64,000 nucleotides of DNA from Callaeas wilsoni (GCA_013398955.1 VWPU01009679.1:334967-398966); one strand, 5' to 3'. Shown: positions 49,683-63,883, numbered from the stretch's first letter. A program made the numbers and translations. The notes: a model not told the origin generated them from the sequence alone.

Positions 49683-52621
49683 TTTTAATGACTCAGCTCA
49701 TAGCAGAGCTAGGGGACCACTGTGGAGCTGTTGCCATCTCCTACCTGAAGCCCTCACGGAGATGCCCCATCTGCTGGCTCACAAAGGATGCCTCTGCAGT
49801 TCTTGTGAGTATATGAGAATTTTAGCAGGAAACTCCTGACACCTCCACTGTGGCATGTGGCAAGAATGTGGATGGATAGCTCGTGGTTTTCACTTTTTAA
49901 GAAAGAACTCCACAGGGTTTAACTTACTTCCACGGTCTAAAAATAAAATACTAATTACAGATGGGTTGTAAAATTAGAGTTTGTAAACAAGATTCTGATA
50001 CTGTCCAAATTTAAGCAAAATTGCTGCATTAACACACACTAAAATTACAAAAGATTACTTTAGTTATTACATCTTTTGTTCCAGCATATATTGCTAAACT
50101 CAGCCTGTGTTCCTTTATTTTTACATAACTCTGCAGAAGCAACCTTGTGTGCCTCATGCTTTTGTTCCCCAATGCTTTGTTCCTTCTCAAAGATTGAACT
50201 GACTGGACTCCTCTCCATATCCCCAGGAGTTTATTACATATGGTTTAACTTTCAAGAAAATGATCTTCCAAAATAAATAGTTTAGGAAATAAAATTCTGG
50301 GCAAAGCAGGAAGTCCTGGCCCTTCTAAAATCCAACAGTTTTGACAGGCTTTAGTCAGAAATTGCTCCAAGAAAAGGCTGACAGAAAATTCACTGAAAGG
50401 AGGCTAAATCCTAAAATGTAAGAAGACCACACTAAATGATATCTTCTTTTGAGTAACTGGCAGATAAAACTACAGTCTGAAGTTGCAGAAGCCCGACACT
50501 AAGAGCAACTTCAAAAAAGCAAGAGGGGAAGGGAGAGGAGGGGGGGCAGGGCCAGGATGTGGACATAAACCCAAAAAAAACAAGAAAAAGACCAGGCAAC
50601 TGGGAAAAAAGTGACATGAAGTGAAGCTGATGGAAATTTACTGTCAGGTTATCTTTATAATAAAGGCAACACAAATTAAATACTAACTCCTGGCAAGGAC
50701 CAAAGAAACAATAAAGGAGGAAGAATTCTAGTAACCTAGTCAGTGAAAACTGGAAGACACTGAGTCAGCTACTCAGGAGTGCCCAAGGAGAATGTGATGA
50801 AACTGTTGTATCTGATATGAAATGAAAAAAGACGTCAAAGAAAAAACTCTCCCCCCAGCATGCAGTGCACATGGAAGAGGGTAATGGTGTACAGAGGTAA
50901 AGGATTGCTGATAGGATGGGAGCAGAGGCAAGAGCATTTTGAGACTGCATCAAGCTTTTTTAAATGTGCTAAAGGGGGGCTGCAAACCTAGGGGATGTTC
51001 AGGGAAGGACCAAAGGAAGAGAAAGGCAAGATACTGAGGAGAGGGACTTTCAGAAAGATATCACACAAGACTGCTGCAGTTGTTAGTCACTCAGGAACAC
51101 ACAGTCAGATAAGTGATAGAAGTGTCACACTCACTTTTGAGTTCAATACTAACTAAGCCCCTAACAAATGACTACAAAATTCTGAGAAAGACAGTTTTGA
51201 TCCTGGTTTTATTTTTGAGATTTGTGGCAAGAAGGAGAGAATTTATACTGAAAGATAAAGCAAAAAACCAATCTCAGAAAGCCTTATAAGTCCACTCACC
51301 AGCATTCCACCAAATATCCATCTCCTCTGTCATGGTTATGTCTATGTAACTGTGCACGAGAAATGCTTCTTTAGTTCCTATATCTTCCTACATCAGAGTT
51401 CTGCAGCAAGCTGAATGTAGACATGCCCCAATTTTCCCAGCCCACTCTGCATCCTGCATTCTCTCAATATCAAATGTATTATTAGTTCTGTGTCTTTTAT
51501 TGCTTTTCTCATTTTGTTGTTACACAGCTCCTCTGAAAATTGCTGTGTAAGTCTCGAATGAATATAATATCCTGAATTAATATAATGTCGTAAATGAATG
51601 AGAATATAATGGTGTTAACCACAAAGGAAAGCTGTTCTCATTTATTTTAACTGTTCCCTGAAATAATCTTGCCAAAATGCTTTTGGTCTTGTTAAAGTTT
51701 CATTTTAAGTACTTACTTCAGTTTGTATTTATATACTGCTTAAATTGATGTTTGTGTTGTTTTTCACCTGAGAAGACATTTGAAAATGAGGAAGAACTCA
51801 CTTGTGAGGGTCAGCAGTGTGTAATCAATAGATTCATCATGTTATGTATATGGAACTCATCACAACTTAATTTCCTTAAACTTCATGATATTTGGAACAC
51901 CTCTTGCATTTTTGATGAGCAACCCAATTAAAAAATAATGAACCTGTTTTTTTCTAAAACTGACTCATTATTCTGGTGGTTTCCAACAGCAATCTAGAGC
52001 TCAGTTTGATATCAAATTATTTTGTGCCTGTTGGCCAGCAATACCTTTGCAACCTTCTAAGGTGCTTCTAAAGTCAAACAATTTCCCCAGGAGAAAGTTT
52101 TAAAGCTGCTACTATTCCCAGTACCAGTTTATACCTAAGCTCATAAAGCAAATAAAACTTGTAGTGGAAACAGACAGAACCCACAGGATGTTCAAGACCT
52201 CTCTCTTGTACCTTAACCTCAGTGGAAACCTTAAGAGAACAGCTTCATCTTCAGCAGATGACACCAAGATTTCTGCTGCTGACTCTCCATGGGATATTTT
52301 TGTTTGTTTTTACAGTATTACTCTTAAAATAGTATTATTCTTTAAAAATATGTATTTATAGAATATAAAATGTTAAACCCCTTAGCAAGGTATATAAGGA
52401 ACTGTTCTGCACCACCACTCACTCCCACTAACAGGAAAATAAAAACATCTTCCAAGAATGCTTTCTGTTTCATGCGCATGTTTGAGGAATGATCTAACCA
52501 TTTTTGGAACTACAGCCTACCCAAAACTCAACTTCAACAATAATCATGTACACTTCCAATAGTTAACACTGATGTGCTGAAAAACAGGCACAAACCAAAA
52601 AATCCTCTCTGTCTCAGTGAA
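49683..52621. other. Intron, partly purine-rich
   Basis: From about 50500 to 51060 the plus strand is unusually rich in A and G, with GGGGAAGGGAGAGGAGGGGG near 50525. The rest is ordinary AT-rich intron with no repeat family or gene. Confidence 0.6.
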
Positions 52622-52925
52622 CACAGAATCATGGAATTATTTGAGTTAGAAGGGACCTTGAAAATTACCTAGTTCCAAGCCCCCTGCCATGAGTAGGGAC
52701 ACCTTTCACTAAACCAGGTTCTTCAAAGTCCCATACAGCCTGGTTATGAACACTTCCAGGGATGGAGCACACGTAAATCTCCTGGGCAACCTTTTTCAGT
52801 GCCTCACCACCTCACAGTAAGAAATTTCATTCTAATATCTAATCTAAATCTACCCTCTTTCACCTTAAATGCATTCCCCCTTGTCCTATCACTACATGCC
52901 CTTGTAAAACTCTCCACTCTCCCGC
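52622..52925 (-). mobile_element. CR1 LINE, 3'-end fragment
   Basis: The plus strand shows the complement of a CR1 3' end from CACAGAATCATGGAATTATT through AGAAGGGACCTTGAAAATTA, CACTTCCAGGGATGGAGC, TCTAATATCTAATCTAAATC and CCTATCACTACATGCCC. It is 5'-truncated within the segment that normally reads AGTCCCTCTCCAGC. It belongs to the same subtype as the split copy near 37-38 kb and is in the same sense as GPC6. Confidence 0.93.
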
Positions 52926-55900
52926 TATTTCTTGTTATTATGTGATACTATTTATGCACAGTGGAATTGCTTCAAAAGGAAAGATCACATGCATCCCTCC
53001 AAAAAAGGGCCTTGAAGATGTTGTCTCAGAAGGTGGACGAAGGACTCAACTCTCTCACTCATCAGCAAGCATCTCACACAGGGTTTTTCTCCTACATCAC
53101 ATTCACTGACTCAGTTGTTCAGACTAACTTCCCTCATGCATTGTATCCTGTAACCTTAAGCAACTGTATGAAAAATTATCCTGCAAGGCAGGAAGCTGCC
53201 TAAAATAAGGGACTGTATCGGTAAAAAACAGTGGTGGCCTAACTCTTGGTGGAAGCAACAAGTATTTCAACAATGACAAGTTAACTTTAAAAACTGAATT
53301 ATCTGTTATTTTTTCTTATTTTGAAATGGGCATGTATGGATGTGCCTGTGTAGCATAAACAAGAAGTGTTCTGGACAGAATGGAAAAGAATTATTTAGAA
53401 GAGAGAAGTTCCCCGTAAGGAACTGAGAAAATGTTCAGAATATATTCCGTAACTCGCCTTTGCAAATTAACTCCTCACTGTTGAAAGACATGCCTGCAGC
53501 TCACTTGTAAAATTAGATAGACCAAGACACTTTTTCCACAAAAATGTGTTTGAATATTTTGTTCCTGTTATATCTAATGCAACTTGATAAGTTCCTTTGC
53601 TCCAAAGGGTTCCAATGATTAGCACTTGCAGATCGCAGCAGGGCGAAATAAAAATGAGACAAATATTTGTGGAATAAATATTAGTAATGTTTACAAATTT
53701 GCCTTTCATATGAGCATGTCAAAAATACAAATATGTATTAATCAGAAAATGTGGCTTCTAGCTGTTAGTATCAACTTCCCAAAATGCTTATTTTTGAAAA
53801 TTTTAAACAGCTCATCTCATATTTGCCCATTTCAACTAATTAAGATTTTACCTCCGTATCTCTATATTGGATTAACACAAAGGTATAGAAACCTTAAGTT
53901 CCATTTTGAGAAGTTTTATTTTGCTACATCAGTCCTTTCCTTATGACTCATCTGAACAGTTACTGGACGCAACAGGTTGATCGGCTAAGAACATTAGGCA
54001 AGCCACAGAATGAACAAAAAGAGGAGCACTTAGGTATCAGCCATTAAAATGACAATGATCCTAATTTTCCAATGCCATTAGTCTTTCTAGAAAGGTTTAT
54101 TGTCTGTGCTGTACAATAAATGTCATAATGATGGTGAAAGAACTATAAAAAAATAACCTAAAAGTATATAAATCAATAGCAAAGTGGCACACATGATTCT
54201 TTAACCCAAATGAAGTTTATGGACTGATATCAGATTTTTTTGGCGTTACAGAATAAAATCTGAATGAATCCATTCTTAAGTATAGAATTTGCGTCATCTT
54301 GAGTTGAATTTTCACTCTTCTTGCAGTTGAAAAGGCCAGGGAACTTCTGTAGCGTTTCCTCTTTGGTCAAAACCAGATTTAGCTGGAGGTCCGTTAGGCA
54401 TGGAGGTAATGGCAGTGACTATCCTATCAGTGAAAAATGGAAATTACTCTAGAATACTCAAAGAAGAAAAAAGACTAACAATGACAGGAAAACTATGCAA
54501 CTATTAAAAAGACAACTGGACCTCACTTATAATCCGAATTTATAATCCACTCATTATCCACAGTGTTACATGTACCTCAGAATGTGATACAATCTCAGCA
54601 GGCTTTTTGAATGCAAGGAGCTGTTTGGGTACACAGGCTTATGAATGTATACACGTATGTCCACACACTGTGGACATAATACCTCCACGTATTCCTCTAG
54701 GTTGAACAGACGGAATTAGTCTGTTGGGCAGACTGTGAGAGGCGCTCTTTAAATATGTTCATCAGATATGGAAAAGCTTTACTTCACCAACGATCTGTAT
54801 TTATGTGTTTAAGTATTCACCAGCAACCAGATTTTTGTATATGAGGTGGAAAGAGTTTGTGGTTTGGCCAGTTTCTGTACCGACCATAGATTGGGCTCTA
54901 GACAATGATTTACAGTGCCCAGCTGGAGCTGCTTTAAAAAGCAAACTCAAACTCTAAATTACTAATTAACAAGGTACAAAGATGCATCCACAAACGATCC
55001 ATCAATTACTGTTGAAACTCACCAGGATATGAAGCTGGCACCTTTTAGAAGGACAACTAAAAAATTAAGAAGCAGATTTATTTGTGTTAGATTTGATGTT
55101 TATGTAACAGAGAAAGGTTTAAATAGTATGTACATAACTACGACTATGATTCTGTAAGTCTCATGAAGAAATAATGGCATAAATATAAAATGGAACCTCT
55201 TCGTAGACAGGACTGTTCCTTCTTTGCATTTCTTCAGTGCTTCTCACAATTAAATTGCGATTTTGATCATTTACTCTTCTATTTACTTTTGTAAAAAAAA
55301 AAACCCTGCAATTAATTCTCAATCTAATTCCTTCATCGGTTGCATTCAATGGAGACAGACAGGCAAAAATCCGGTTTAGGGGGGTCTTTAACTCAAAAAA
55401 CTAATAACAGAAGCCGGCACGTGCCTCAGAACCAATCTGACTACAATTCATACATGGCTTTTAGTATGCTGTCTCAGTAGTTACAGAAGAAAGAGGCTTT
55501 GGAGTTCTGATTCAAAGAACAGTACAGGACTTCTGAAGATCAGCTTTAAGAACAAGCTAATCACTGTTTCAGCATTCAGTTTCAGGAAGTCCTTTCTGGG
55601 AGTCCTTCCACTTCATCAGCCATGCTGCATGGCAAAGACAGGTGTTTGTCTTTAATCAGTGAATTTTAGTTATGTTCCCGGTATTCCATTAACAGTGCTT
55701 ATTGCCAGGCCATTGTCAGTACAAAGACCATCTCTTGGAATAGCAATGGTCAAGGAATATTGCTCCTGCTTGTCACCAATTCAAGAAATAAACATCCCCT
55801 GTGCCATTCTTTTAAATACCTTCATTTTTAAATTAGATTTTGATTTTCTGCTCAAAACCCCCCAAACCTCTGTTGAGCCAACACAACTTACTTTGCAATT

Positions 55901-57569
55901 TTGATTTGCATTATCTGTCCTCCCTGCTTTATTTTGCAACAGCATTGCTAGCCAAGGATAGACTACTTCACAAAATAAAAACTGTTTTATTAAGGAAGGT
56001 TTTACTGTGAGTCATCTTTGGCACCAAATTTTTGAAACAGTTTTAAATACATGCATGGTATGCAAAGTTTGGACCAGATAAGAATACTGTAACTCGCAAT
56101 GACTTTAACTGGTTAAAGGGAAAATGGCCTGAGTGAGAAACTCTTCAAGAGGTATTTTCCATATTTCTCTACTACAGAGATGGTGCTGACAGATTAAATG
56201 ATATATAGCTATTCTCATCCAAGGAGCCACCATGAGATTGTGAGCCGCATGTTCTCATCATGACTTCAGGTACAGATTTCCACATACCATCTTCAGCAAC
56301 TTCAAGATTGTTTTTGGTGGATAAGCTATCAGGTAAGTTTCCTAGTTCAGGTCAGCATCTCAGAGAAACATTTCCGAAAGATGGGAAACCTGAACCCTGA
56401 AGTGAAAAGAACTTACAGGAAATGTACATAGGATTTGACAAGAGCCTCCTTGGCTATGGGACCATCACTCATCACTGTTGTACTTTTGGTAGGATAACTG
56501 CACATGAAGATCCGATCCCCACTGTTATGCTTCACTTCTTAAAACAAATTCTGTTTAAGAAAGAAAGCCATTTTAGTTTCCTGTATTAATTACTGCTCTC
56601 AAAGACAAACTCCAAGGTTGTAAGGGATACCAATCATAACTCAAAAGCCATCCACAGACATTTGATACGAGAACCAGAGTGAGGCATTTACAGACTGTAT
56701 TTTGCCAGGTCTGGAGTACTTCCACATACCTCCACAGTTCTCCAGCCACAGCAGTATCCACATACATCCTCCCACTATAGCACACTACAATTTGATACCA
56801 AGATGTACGAAAGCCTCACCCCATGCATTGACTTCCCTCCAAGGCCAACTCATATAAATGCCAGAAAGGTGTTCCTGCAGTCTCTAGCACGTTAGAAACT
56901 CAACACACCAGCCACAGGGACATGGCTAAAAACATCAGAGAAATCTGTTGCTACCATTATAGGCACATCAAGAGTTGCACAGACTGGCAAAGAAACTGTT
57001 TCTGGCAACAGAAAAGTCTAGCTTTTGACGTTCAGGGCAGGTTATAGTACCTAGTGTTTAGTCATGCATCAAGCTTGGACTAATTGGACTTCCCAAACAG
57101 TAGGATTAGTATGGTTGACTTAACCTTTGATCTTTCTGACATATATGAAGTGTGCCCTGTGTAGTTTTTTATTGTGCATTTGTTTGCAATCATGTGTGTT
57201 TGCACATGTGTTGGTCAGATGGGGCCCATAAAACAAAGTTTCAACCTGGTTTGCAAGCACCTATTCTGGTAATGTGCAACTTCTCTAGCTCTTTCAGTCC
57301 TTAGTATGACTTTGAAGCCACTCCAGGTAAAAGCCATAATGCTACCTCTGCACGTACACACATGCACACTCAGAGATACTATGTGTTATTCTTTAGGCAC
57401 ACCTTATTTAATGCCACTACACAGCACCTGTTAAAAGCAGTCGACACTTCCACTTATTTTGGGGAGATTTGCCCTGCTATTTTAAACCCAGCAAGTCAGT
57501 GAGCACATTCAAGGCTCCACTGTTTGTCAAGCATCTGCAGAAATGCTTCTTTCAGGAGGAAAAAAAAAC
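52926..57569. other. Intron, no recognisable element
   Basis: AT-rich unassigned sequence. The frames at 53467-53709 and 53626-53946 overlap on opposite strands and show no family motif. Confidence 0.6.
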
Positions 57570-58140
57570 CCAGCTCGAGATGCTCGGTACCCTTTACATC
57601 TGCTGCTCAGCTGGAGACACTGTTAAAAGGCCATTAGAAGCACAAGGTGACAGACCTTACAGGCCAGACGAGCTGGAGAGCAATTTGCTGTTTGCATTAG
57701 GAGTATCAGCCCTGGCTTCTTCTTTTTGATGCACTGAAAGCAGCTCCTGTACCGAACCCTGAAAATCGGGACCAGGACGGGTGGCCCAGAGGGTCTCCAT
57801 CCCATCTCGGAGCTGGGTTTGTGCTGCAGAGCCTCTCCCTGCACATTCAGGTTTCACAGTGGGTGGAGGGGACAGAGGCGCTCCGAGCACTATCCACAAC
57901 TCCTGACTTTGCCCACAGAGACTGGCTCTGCCGGGCACATGTCACAGCAGGACCCAAATTGCTGTCACCTGTGCAGTCAGAGGAAACCTCTTCCAGCACA
58001 TCTTTGGCAGCACCTGCCTCCACATGCCGCGTGTCTTCTGTGTTCCACAATCGCTCAACAGAATAAAGTGCTGCTGTTCCACTTTGCTGGAAGGAAAAGG
58101 TCATGTTAGCCGAAAGAATCTCGTCGGAGAGAGCTGGTGG
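57570..58140. other. GC-rich, repeat-free island of unknown role
   Basis: Richer in G+C than the intron on either side, with several CpGs, and not recognisable as CR1 or LTR. Open frames occur in several phases; the longest is 133 codons on the minus strand (58248-57847), and none resembles a known protein. AATAAA occurs on the plus strand at 58062-58067. Possible readings are an enhancer, an exon of a non-coding RNA antisense to GPC6, or an old unrecognised repeat. The sequence alone does not decide. Confidence 0.4.
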
Positions 58141-60152
58141 TCTCTGTGACAGCCTCCTATAACAAGAGCTAGAAATGTTCTTATTAGGGAAGCTCATTTT
58201 TTTGAATGTGTGTTGGAGCTCTAGAGCAATAAGTAGTGAAGAAAGCAAATCTTGGTTTCAGTAGGTTTTAGGCCTTTTTTACACACAGAGGAATAAAGTG
58301 CTACGAATTTTACCAGCATATGTTTTCTTGCCATTTGCAACACATTTTAAATTCCTTTTGCATTTTGTAATGTATTCACTCTCTTTAGCATAATAACAAT
58401 TCTGCCTTTAAACACCAACCTTTATATGCTATTCTTAGGAATTTCTGGAGAAGTGTTAATTCTTTTACACATATTTAAACTGCTAAAATAATTATGCCTG
58501 GTAGCGTGAACAGTCAAAACCATAGAATGAGGGTTCCCTTCACAGGGAGATAGCACCCATTAACCAGGTACAAAAGGGGGCATACAGTCATAGTTCACTA
58601 GAAAAGTAATTTCATTTTGCTAGTAATGGGAGTGCTGATACTTTGATACCATAATGGAGTTTTAAGCACCAAGCCTGTTATTTCAACTAGAAATTTTAAT
58701 GTAATTATGCATTTTTACTTTACTAAGCAGAAAGGAAGATTAGTATGCATAGTTTTCTTACATGTATCATGGGGAATAAGACAGAGAATCTCCAAGTGAT
58801 TCTGCAAGATGCTCAAGTCATTCAAAAGAAATGGCAGGTAGTAGTTTTAAAGACAAATTACCCAGAAAAGCTTTTATTGTTGATCGCTTGTTATAAGATT
58901 TGCCATTTGCAAGTAATTGTACATTCAGCTGAAACTGACCTTTTATGAGAGCCAAGTGGCAATATAAATGAAATGAATATATTCTTTATTGCAGTAATAT
59001 AGAAAGAATGGCCTGAGCTTTTAACATAGTGCTTGACCTCTGGTGTCTGAACACCACCTAATCTCAGGAGTATTTCACAACAGCATATAATGAAACAAGT
59101 ACTAATACAGCATTAGAACAGTTTAACACATTAGCACTTAGAACTGTAGAAAATATTATAGCTTTAGGTATGCTTTTCCATTATAAATCAGACTGACAAG
59201 AGAAAGGAGATGATTAGAGACAATACACTGAAGTTCCTCATTACATAAATTATTAAAGCATTGCCTCTTCTATTTTAAAGTCTCTCTTTCCAAGATACTC
59301 TAGCATAAAGTCACACTGGGAAACTCCAGATGCTGAGATTTAAAATTCTCATTCCAAATTGAATTATTTATAAACATTAAAAACATGCTATTTTTTCTCA
59401 AAGGCCCTGATCTTACAAACATCACCTTTAGGTTTTAGATGTGCAACGTAAGTTGTATTCTCTTTAATGGCATCAGTCACATACAAACCAATAAAAACAT
59501 ACAGAAGTGACAGCAAAGACAGGCCTTAGGAAAGCTGCACTTCCTCCTACCTACATGCACATGCCAATTTATTAGCATGCACCATGCACCCACAACCAGA
59601 AAATAAGAGAGGCCATAAGGAGAGGTGACCAGATAGACTCTTGATGCTGCAATTACTGAAATTGCAAACAGAGGTGAGAGGGGGTCACGCACCATGTGGA
59701 GGATACAACTACACCAGGGCTAAAACAAAAATAAAGTATAAAGTTTACATGAAATTCCATGTCTATCTTCACTGCCATCATGGAGATCAGAAGTGAATTA
59801 ATGTCTAATGGCCCAGTACAGATTTCACAGATTTGCACTGAATATGGTATTTATTTTAGTAAGGTTATTCCTTTTTTTAACACTGCTGAGGCAACCACTC
59901 AAGGTGTGAATCCCCATCTACCTCCTGGTCTACAGGCACTTTCTTCACACAGCTCTCAGTGACAGCAGCAGAGAAACAGTAAGTGAATGTATTAATGAAC
60001 AAGTACTTGGATATAGACTCAGTTAGGAGGATTTTCCCTATTCTATCAATCTATTACTGCATTTTAGAGTACAAAAGCAAAACATTCAGAAAGAGTATCT
60101 TTGGAACATCTGACATGGACTAATAGCTCAACTATATGGGTGACTACTGAGG
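58141..60152. other. Intron, no recognisable element
   Basis: AT-rich unassigned sequence between the GC-rich island and the (ATT)n repeat. Confidence 0.6.
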
Positions 60153-60217
60153 TATTATTATTATTATTATTATTATTACTATTATTAATATTATTGTTAT
60201 CATTAACATTGTTATTA
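60153..60217. repeat. (ATT)n microsatellite
   Basis: About nine perfect ATT/TTA units up to 60178, then a decayed tail with C and G changes. The poly-Leu frame across it is an artefact. Confidence 0.94.
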
Positions 60218-63200
60218 CTACCACTTAGGAGCTACAAGCAACTGTACGCTTGCTTGCTTCAGTCAACGCCTCTGTATTATGCCAGTATAAAGCCTATTCA
60301 TCAAAGCACAATTTCAAGTGACTCCTGACCTTCAAAATGAAGGGTTTGCTTCTGCTTTCATTTCAGTTACTTTGACTATGGTGACTGTGCTGCCAGAATC
60401 TCACCTCGTCCATCATCTGTGCAGGAGAACAAAGTTCACATATTTCTTACACAGCATTTAGAATTCAGCATCTTTACTGTTGGATGCTTTACCAGAACAC
60501 TTCCAGTCTTTATCTAGATAAACTATTATTCAGCAAATAGTAAAAACCCCCCAAGCAAAACAAAAAACAAATCCCAAGCAAAACCACGACACACGAAACC
60601 CTCACACCCTTCACCTTGGAAGTGGAAAGGCACAAAGTAGATACTTTAAACAGTCAGACATTCACTTTCATTCAGAAAACTCTGAGGCAAGGGTACAATT
60701 CAACTTTAACTTTGATGTTTCATTTTCATGGCTTCCTCTAAGATGATGTATGTTACTGAAGGCATGGTTGGAGTTAAACGAGCATTGCCAAAAGATACCT
60801 TCTATGATTTTTCACTTGTGTGTTGACTTTCTAATGACAGATTTTCCTACAGCAAAACATTTCCTGCAGAGTCCTCAGGAACTCCACTAACCCTCACGAA
60901 TGCTGGGTCACAGCAACCCGAGTCTCACAGTAGAACTCTTTTTAACACACAGGATACCCCACAGCAGCTCTCAGAGAGGAGTCCTTTACAAGGACAGCCC
61001 AGCACACACTGCAAGCTCCTGCTACCCACCTTGCATGTGACTGATGCACAGAATTAAACCTGCAGCAGCATATTAAGTATACTTCAAATTTTCTTCCTCT
61101 GCCCCCCATTCCCAGGCAAAGTTCCTTTATTGAGGAATTGCTTTGCTAAACTGTCAGAAAACAACTTTACATGCTGTACTCCAGTGAAGGTCACAGCAGA
61201 CCTGTGTGTTCCAGAATGTGGTGATCAGACAAGATGTCAGACACAGAAGTCTGATTACAAATAAATTCTATACAATTACATAGAACAATTTAGCATTGTT
61301 GTAAAATTACAGTGAACAACTGTAGTCACATTACTGCCAACTTCAACATATTTCATGTGCAACGAAACGCTGTAGGAAAACCTTGCCTTACAGAGCAAAA
61401 ACTGACAACTTTTTTAATCTGTAACTTCTACTTTCACTGTGCAAAAGTGAGTGACAGTATAATGTTACAGAAGTTATCTAACAAGTCTCTTGCATTGCAG
61501 TTCCATTCAACAGAAAGATACCTCTATGTCCACAGTCTCTGTAATTTAAACAGATTCTTCAGCTCCTTACATCAATACGTACACACTTTGCCTCGGTTCC
61601 TACACACTGTCTTCAGTTTATCCATTTCAACAGTCATAGCTAGAAAACAGCTTTTAAACAAATGACAACTAAAAACATGACTACTGTTAAATCAAAACAC
61701 ATAAACCACACTATGTATTACTATTTATCATCATATTATCAAGACATTGATGCAAAATCTTTTGAAAACACAATGTTTGTTGAGAAATATGACTGTAATT
61801 AAAGTTCTTTGAACTCCTTAAAACACGAGGCCTTTGACAGACTACACTTCTGTAACACTAACAAATTGCTTCCTTAATCAAGTCAGTATGATGGAAAAAG
61901 AAGGGGAAAAAAAAAAGAAGGAAAAAGCTACTCAAAATTGTACATTGATTGCTTTAACTACACTTTCAACATCGCACCAGGTAGCAAATACAGAGCTTTA
62001 ACATTAACAAGAGCCCATGCTGCATGAACAGCTATTACCCCACCTTGCAGCACTGTACAAGAACAGCGCACTCAGAAACACACTTTAAAGCAATCCTAGT
62101 CTTCCAACAACTCACTTGAACAGCTACAAACGGAACTGTTCAAAAGTTGACACACCAACTAGCAAAAGGGCAGATAAGCCACAAAAAACCCAAACGACTT
62201 CAACAGGAAGCTCAGAAAAAATAAGTCATACCCACATAAGTCATGTACTTAATCACAGAAGTAGATTTACTTATGAAACTTACAAGGAAACTGTGGAGTA
62301 ATTTTGGATTGAACTACTATTAAACGTTTAATTACTCTGAGTCTTTCTGTACTGATACATGTCAACAGAAACTTCCAAATGCTGGGCTTACTTAAAAACT
62401 GCATGTTGACTTTGCCCTACAGTGCATATATTCAGAAAATATACATGAAAAAATAAAACTTCTCTGTGAGCAGAAAGCAACAAGTGTTTACCCAAAGTTA
62501 TTAGAAGTCTGAAATTTCCTGGAATTTCTTTTTCTAATGGAACAGAGGATATCCTACCATTCTGCCTCAAAGCAGCTGGTGTAACAGTGAGCAACGGGAA
62601 AGCATGACTGCATATTCAAAGGATCTGTGGCTCACAGGAGAGATTCCATGATTTCATATAACTGATGAGCAAACTGAATATAAATTACAGGAAAAAGCAC
62701 AGAAAGACCAGAGAATCAGTAAGCCTGAGCGATGAAGGTGCAACACGAAACAACCTTCCCCGTATCTTTGTGAACTACAGCCTCACTGTCCTGAGATTTT
62801 CCACATTTATCATTCCTCATGTAAAGTGCTAAATGTTGCACAGTGAATAACTGTGGCATTATTTCACCTCAAGGAAGATAAATCTACTGCTTCCAACTTT
62901 AAAGAGGAAGCGAGCAAACCGAGGAGCATCTAATTCACTCTACAAATAGCAGGACCTAACAGCAAAGTGCCAGTGGCGAAGCATAAACCTTTCTTGAGGG
63001 CTCAAGCAGTCCGATTTAAGCAGCCTCAGCTCACGTCTTCACGTACAATTTCTTTCTTTTTGTGGTGCTCTCTGATTGCTAAATGATTTTCAGCCCCGAA
63101 CGTATTTTTATTCATTCAGTCTTAAAGATGCAATACTGATAAGGTTGTAGGGAAAATCAAGGAAACAGAATTACAACACAAAACCGTTCCGAACACCTCC

Positions 63201-63235
63201 GTAGGCGGATTGCGATATAACCTGTTGTAGGCATG
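60218..63235. other. Promoter-proximal intron, repeat-free
   Basis: The 3 kb of intron nearest the CpG island carries no transposon I can recognise, only an A-rich tract near 61905-61925. Lack of insertions close to the promoter fits regulatory constraint but is not proof of it. The 117-codon frame at 61312-61665 has no recognisable domain. Confidence 0.6.
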
Positions 63236-63874
63236 TTTCAGCAGACGGAAGAGCCAAGTAACAGGCTGCCGGGGCTGCCGGCCGGGTGTGCGTGGATGTG
63301 TGTGGGTGCCTCTCCCCGGCAGCCGGTGCCTCTGCTCGATCCGTGCTGCGGCGGAGGCGCCCGGCGGCGCCTCCAAGGGGCGACCCGCCCGGCCCGGGGC
63401 CGCGGAGGGGTGCGGGAGGGGAGCACGACTGCCCTCCTCGCCCTCCTCCTGCTCCGCCGCCTCCTTCACGCCCTGCGCCCGCGGGCAGAGGGCAAAGTTT
63501 TTCCCCGGCACAGGGCGGCAGCGGGGGCAGCCACCACTGCGGACCCGGCCGCTGCCTCTCGCCGCCCGGCTGCAACTCTCAAGAAGTTTCAGCCAGCGAA
63601 CAGAACCACGGCTGAGCCTGCCTGCGTCCCCGTCATTCTCACCTTTTCTTTTTTTACCCCCTTAGCTTCTGTATTTATTTAATCTTTATCTACACACACA
63701 CACGGTCCTCCGGGAAGCCCCCGGGTGCCACCCGGCCGGCAGAACCGCTCCGCTCCGCGCACACACCGCCGCGATCCCCGGCCCCGCTCCGGTGGGGCGT
63801 GCGCGCAGCCCGGCGGCGGCAGCGCCGGCCCCGCTCCGCGGCTCCTGCCCGCTCCCCGCCGCGCCCGGCCCCTT

Positions 63875-63883
63875 CCTTACCTG
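63875..63883 (-). other. GPC6: Splice donor of GPC6 exon 1
   Basis: On the minus strand the junction reads CAG|GTAAGG, a near-consensus U2-type 5' splice site. The exon's last base is 63881 and the intron's GT is 63880-63879. It splits a Gly codon after its first base, which is the phase expected for EIAG continuing in exon 2. Without splicing here the frame would run on into GC-rich Gly/Arg/Ala codons with no similarity to glypicans. Confidence 0.92.

Larger units (their letters stand above)
1..63880 (-). other. GPC6: GPC6 intron 1, 5' part
   Basis: Everything left of the splice donor is intronic to GPC6; no acceptor followed by glypican coding sequence is visible. A very long first intron agrees with the known structure of the gene in vertebrates, where GPC6 spans hundreds of kilobases. 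The intron is AT-rich except for the CpG island next to exon 1 and the LTR insertions. No nested gene is supported. Confidence 0.88.

Noticed and set aside
55146..55160. TATGATTCTGTAAG as a CR1 tail
   Set aside because: No CR1 sequence on either side; the short match is expected by chance.
57847..58248. 133-codon minus-strand frame as a nested gene
   Set aside because: No recognisable family, competing frames on the other strand, no clear promoter or splice signals. Kept only as an unexplained GC-rich island.
62645..62662. GATTCCATGATTTCATAT as a CR1 tail
   Set aside because: No CR1 body sequence such as CCTTCCAACC lies upstream.
63690..63880. Extension of the GPC6 frame past the exon into a 100-codon open frame
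   Set aside because: It crosses a near-consensus splice donor and loses glypican similarity exactly there. The GTG at 63992 is an internal Val codon.
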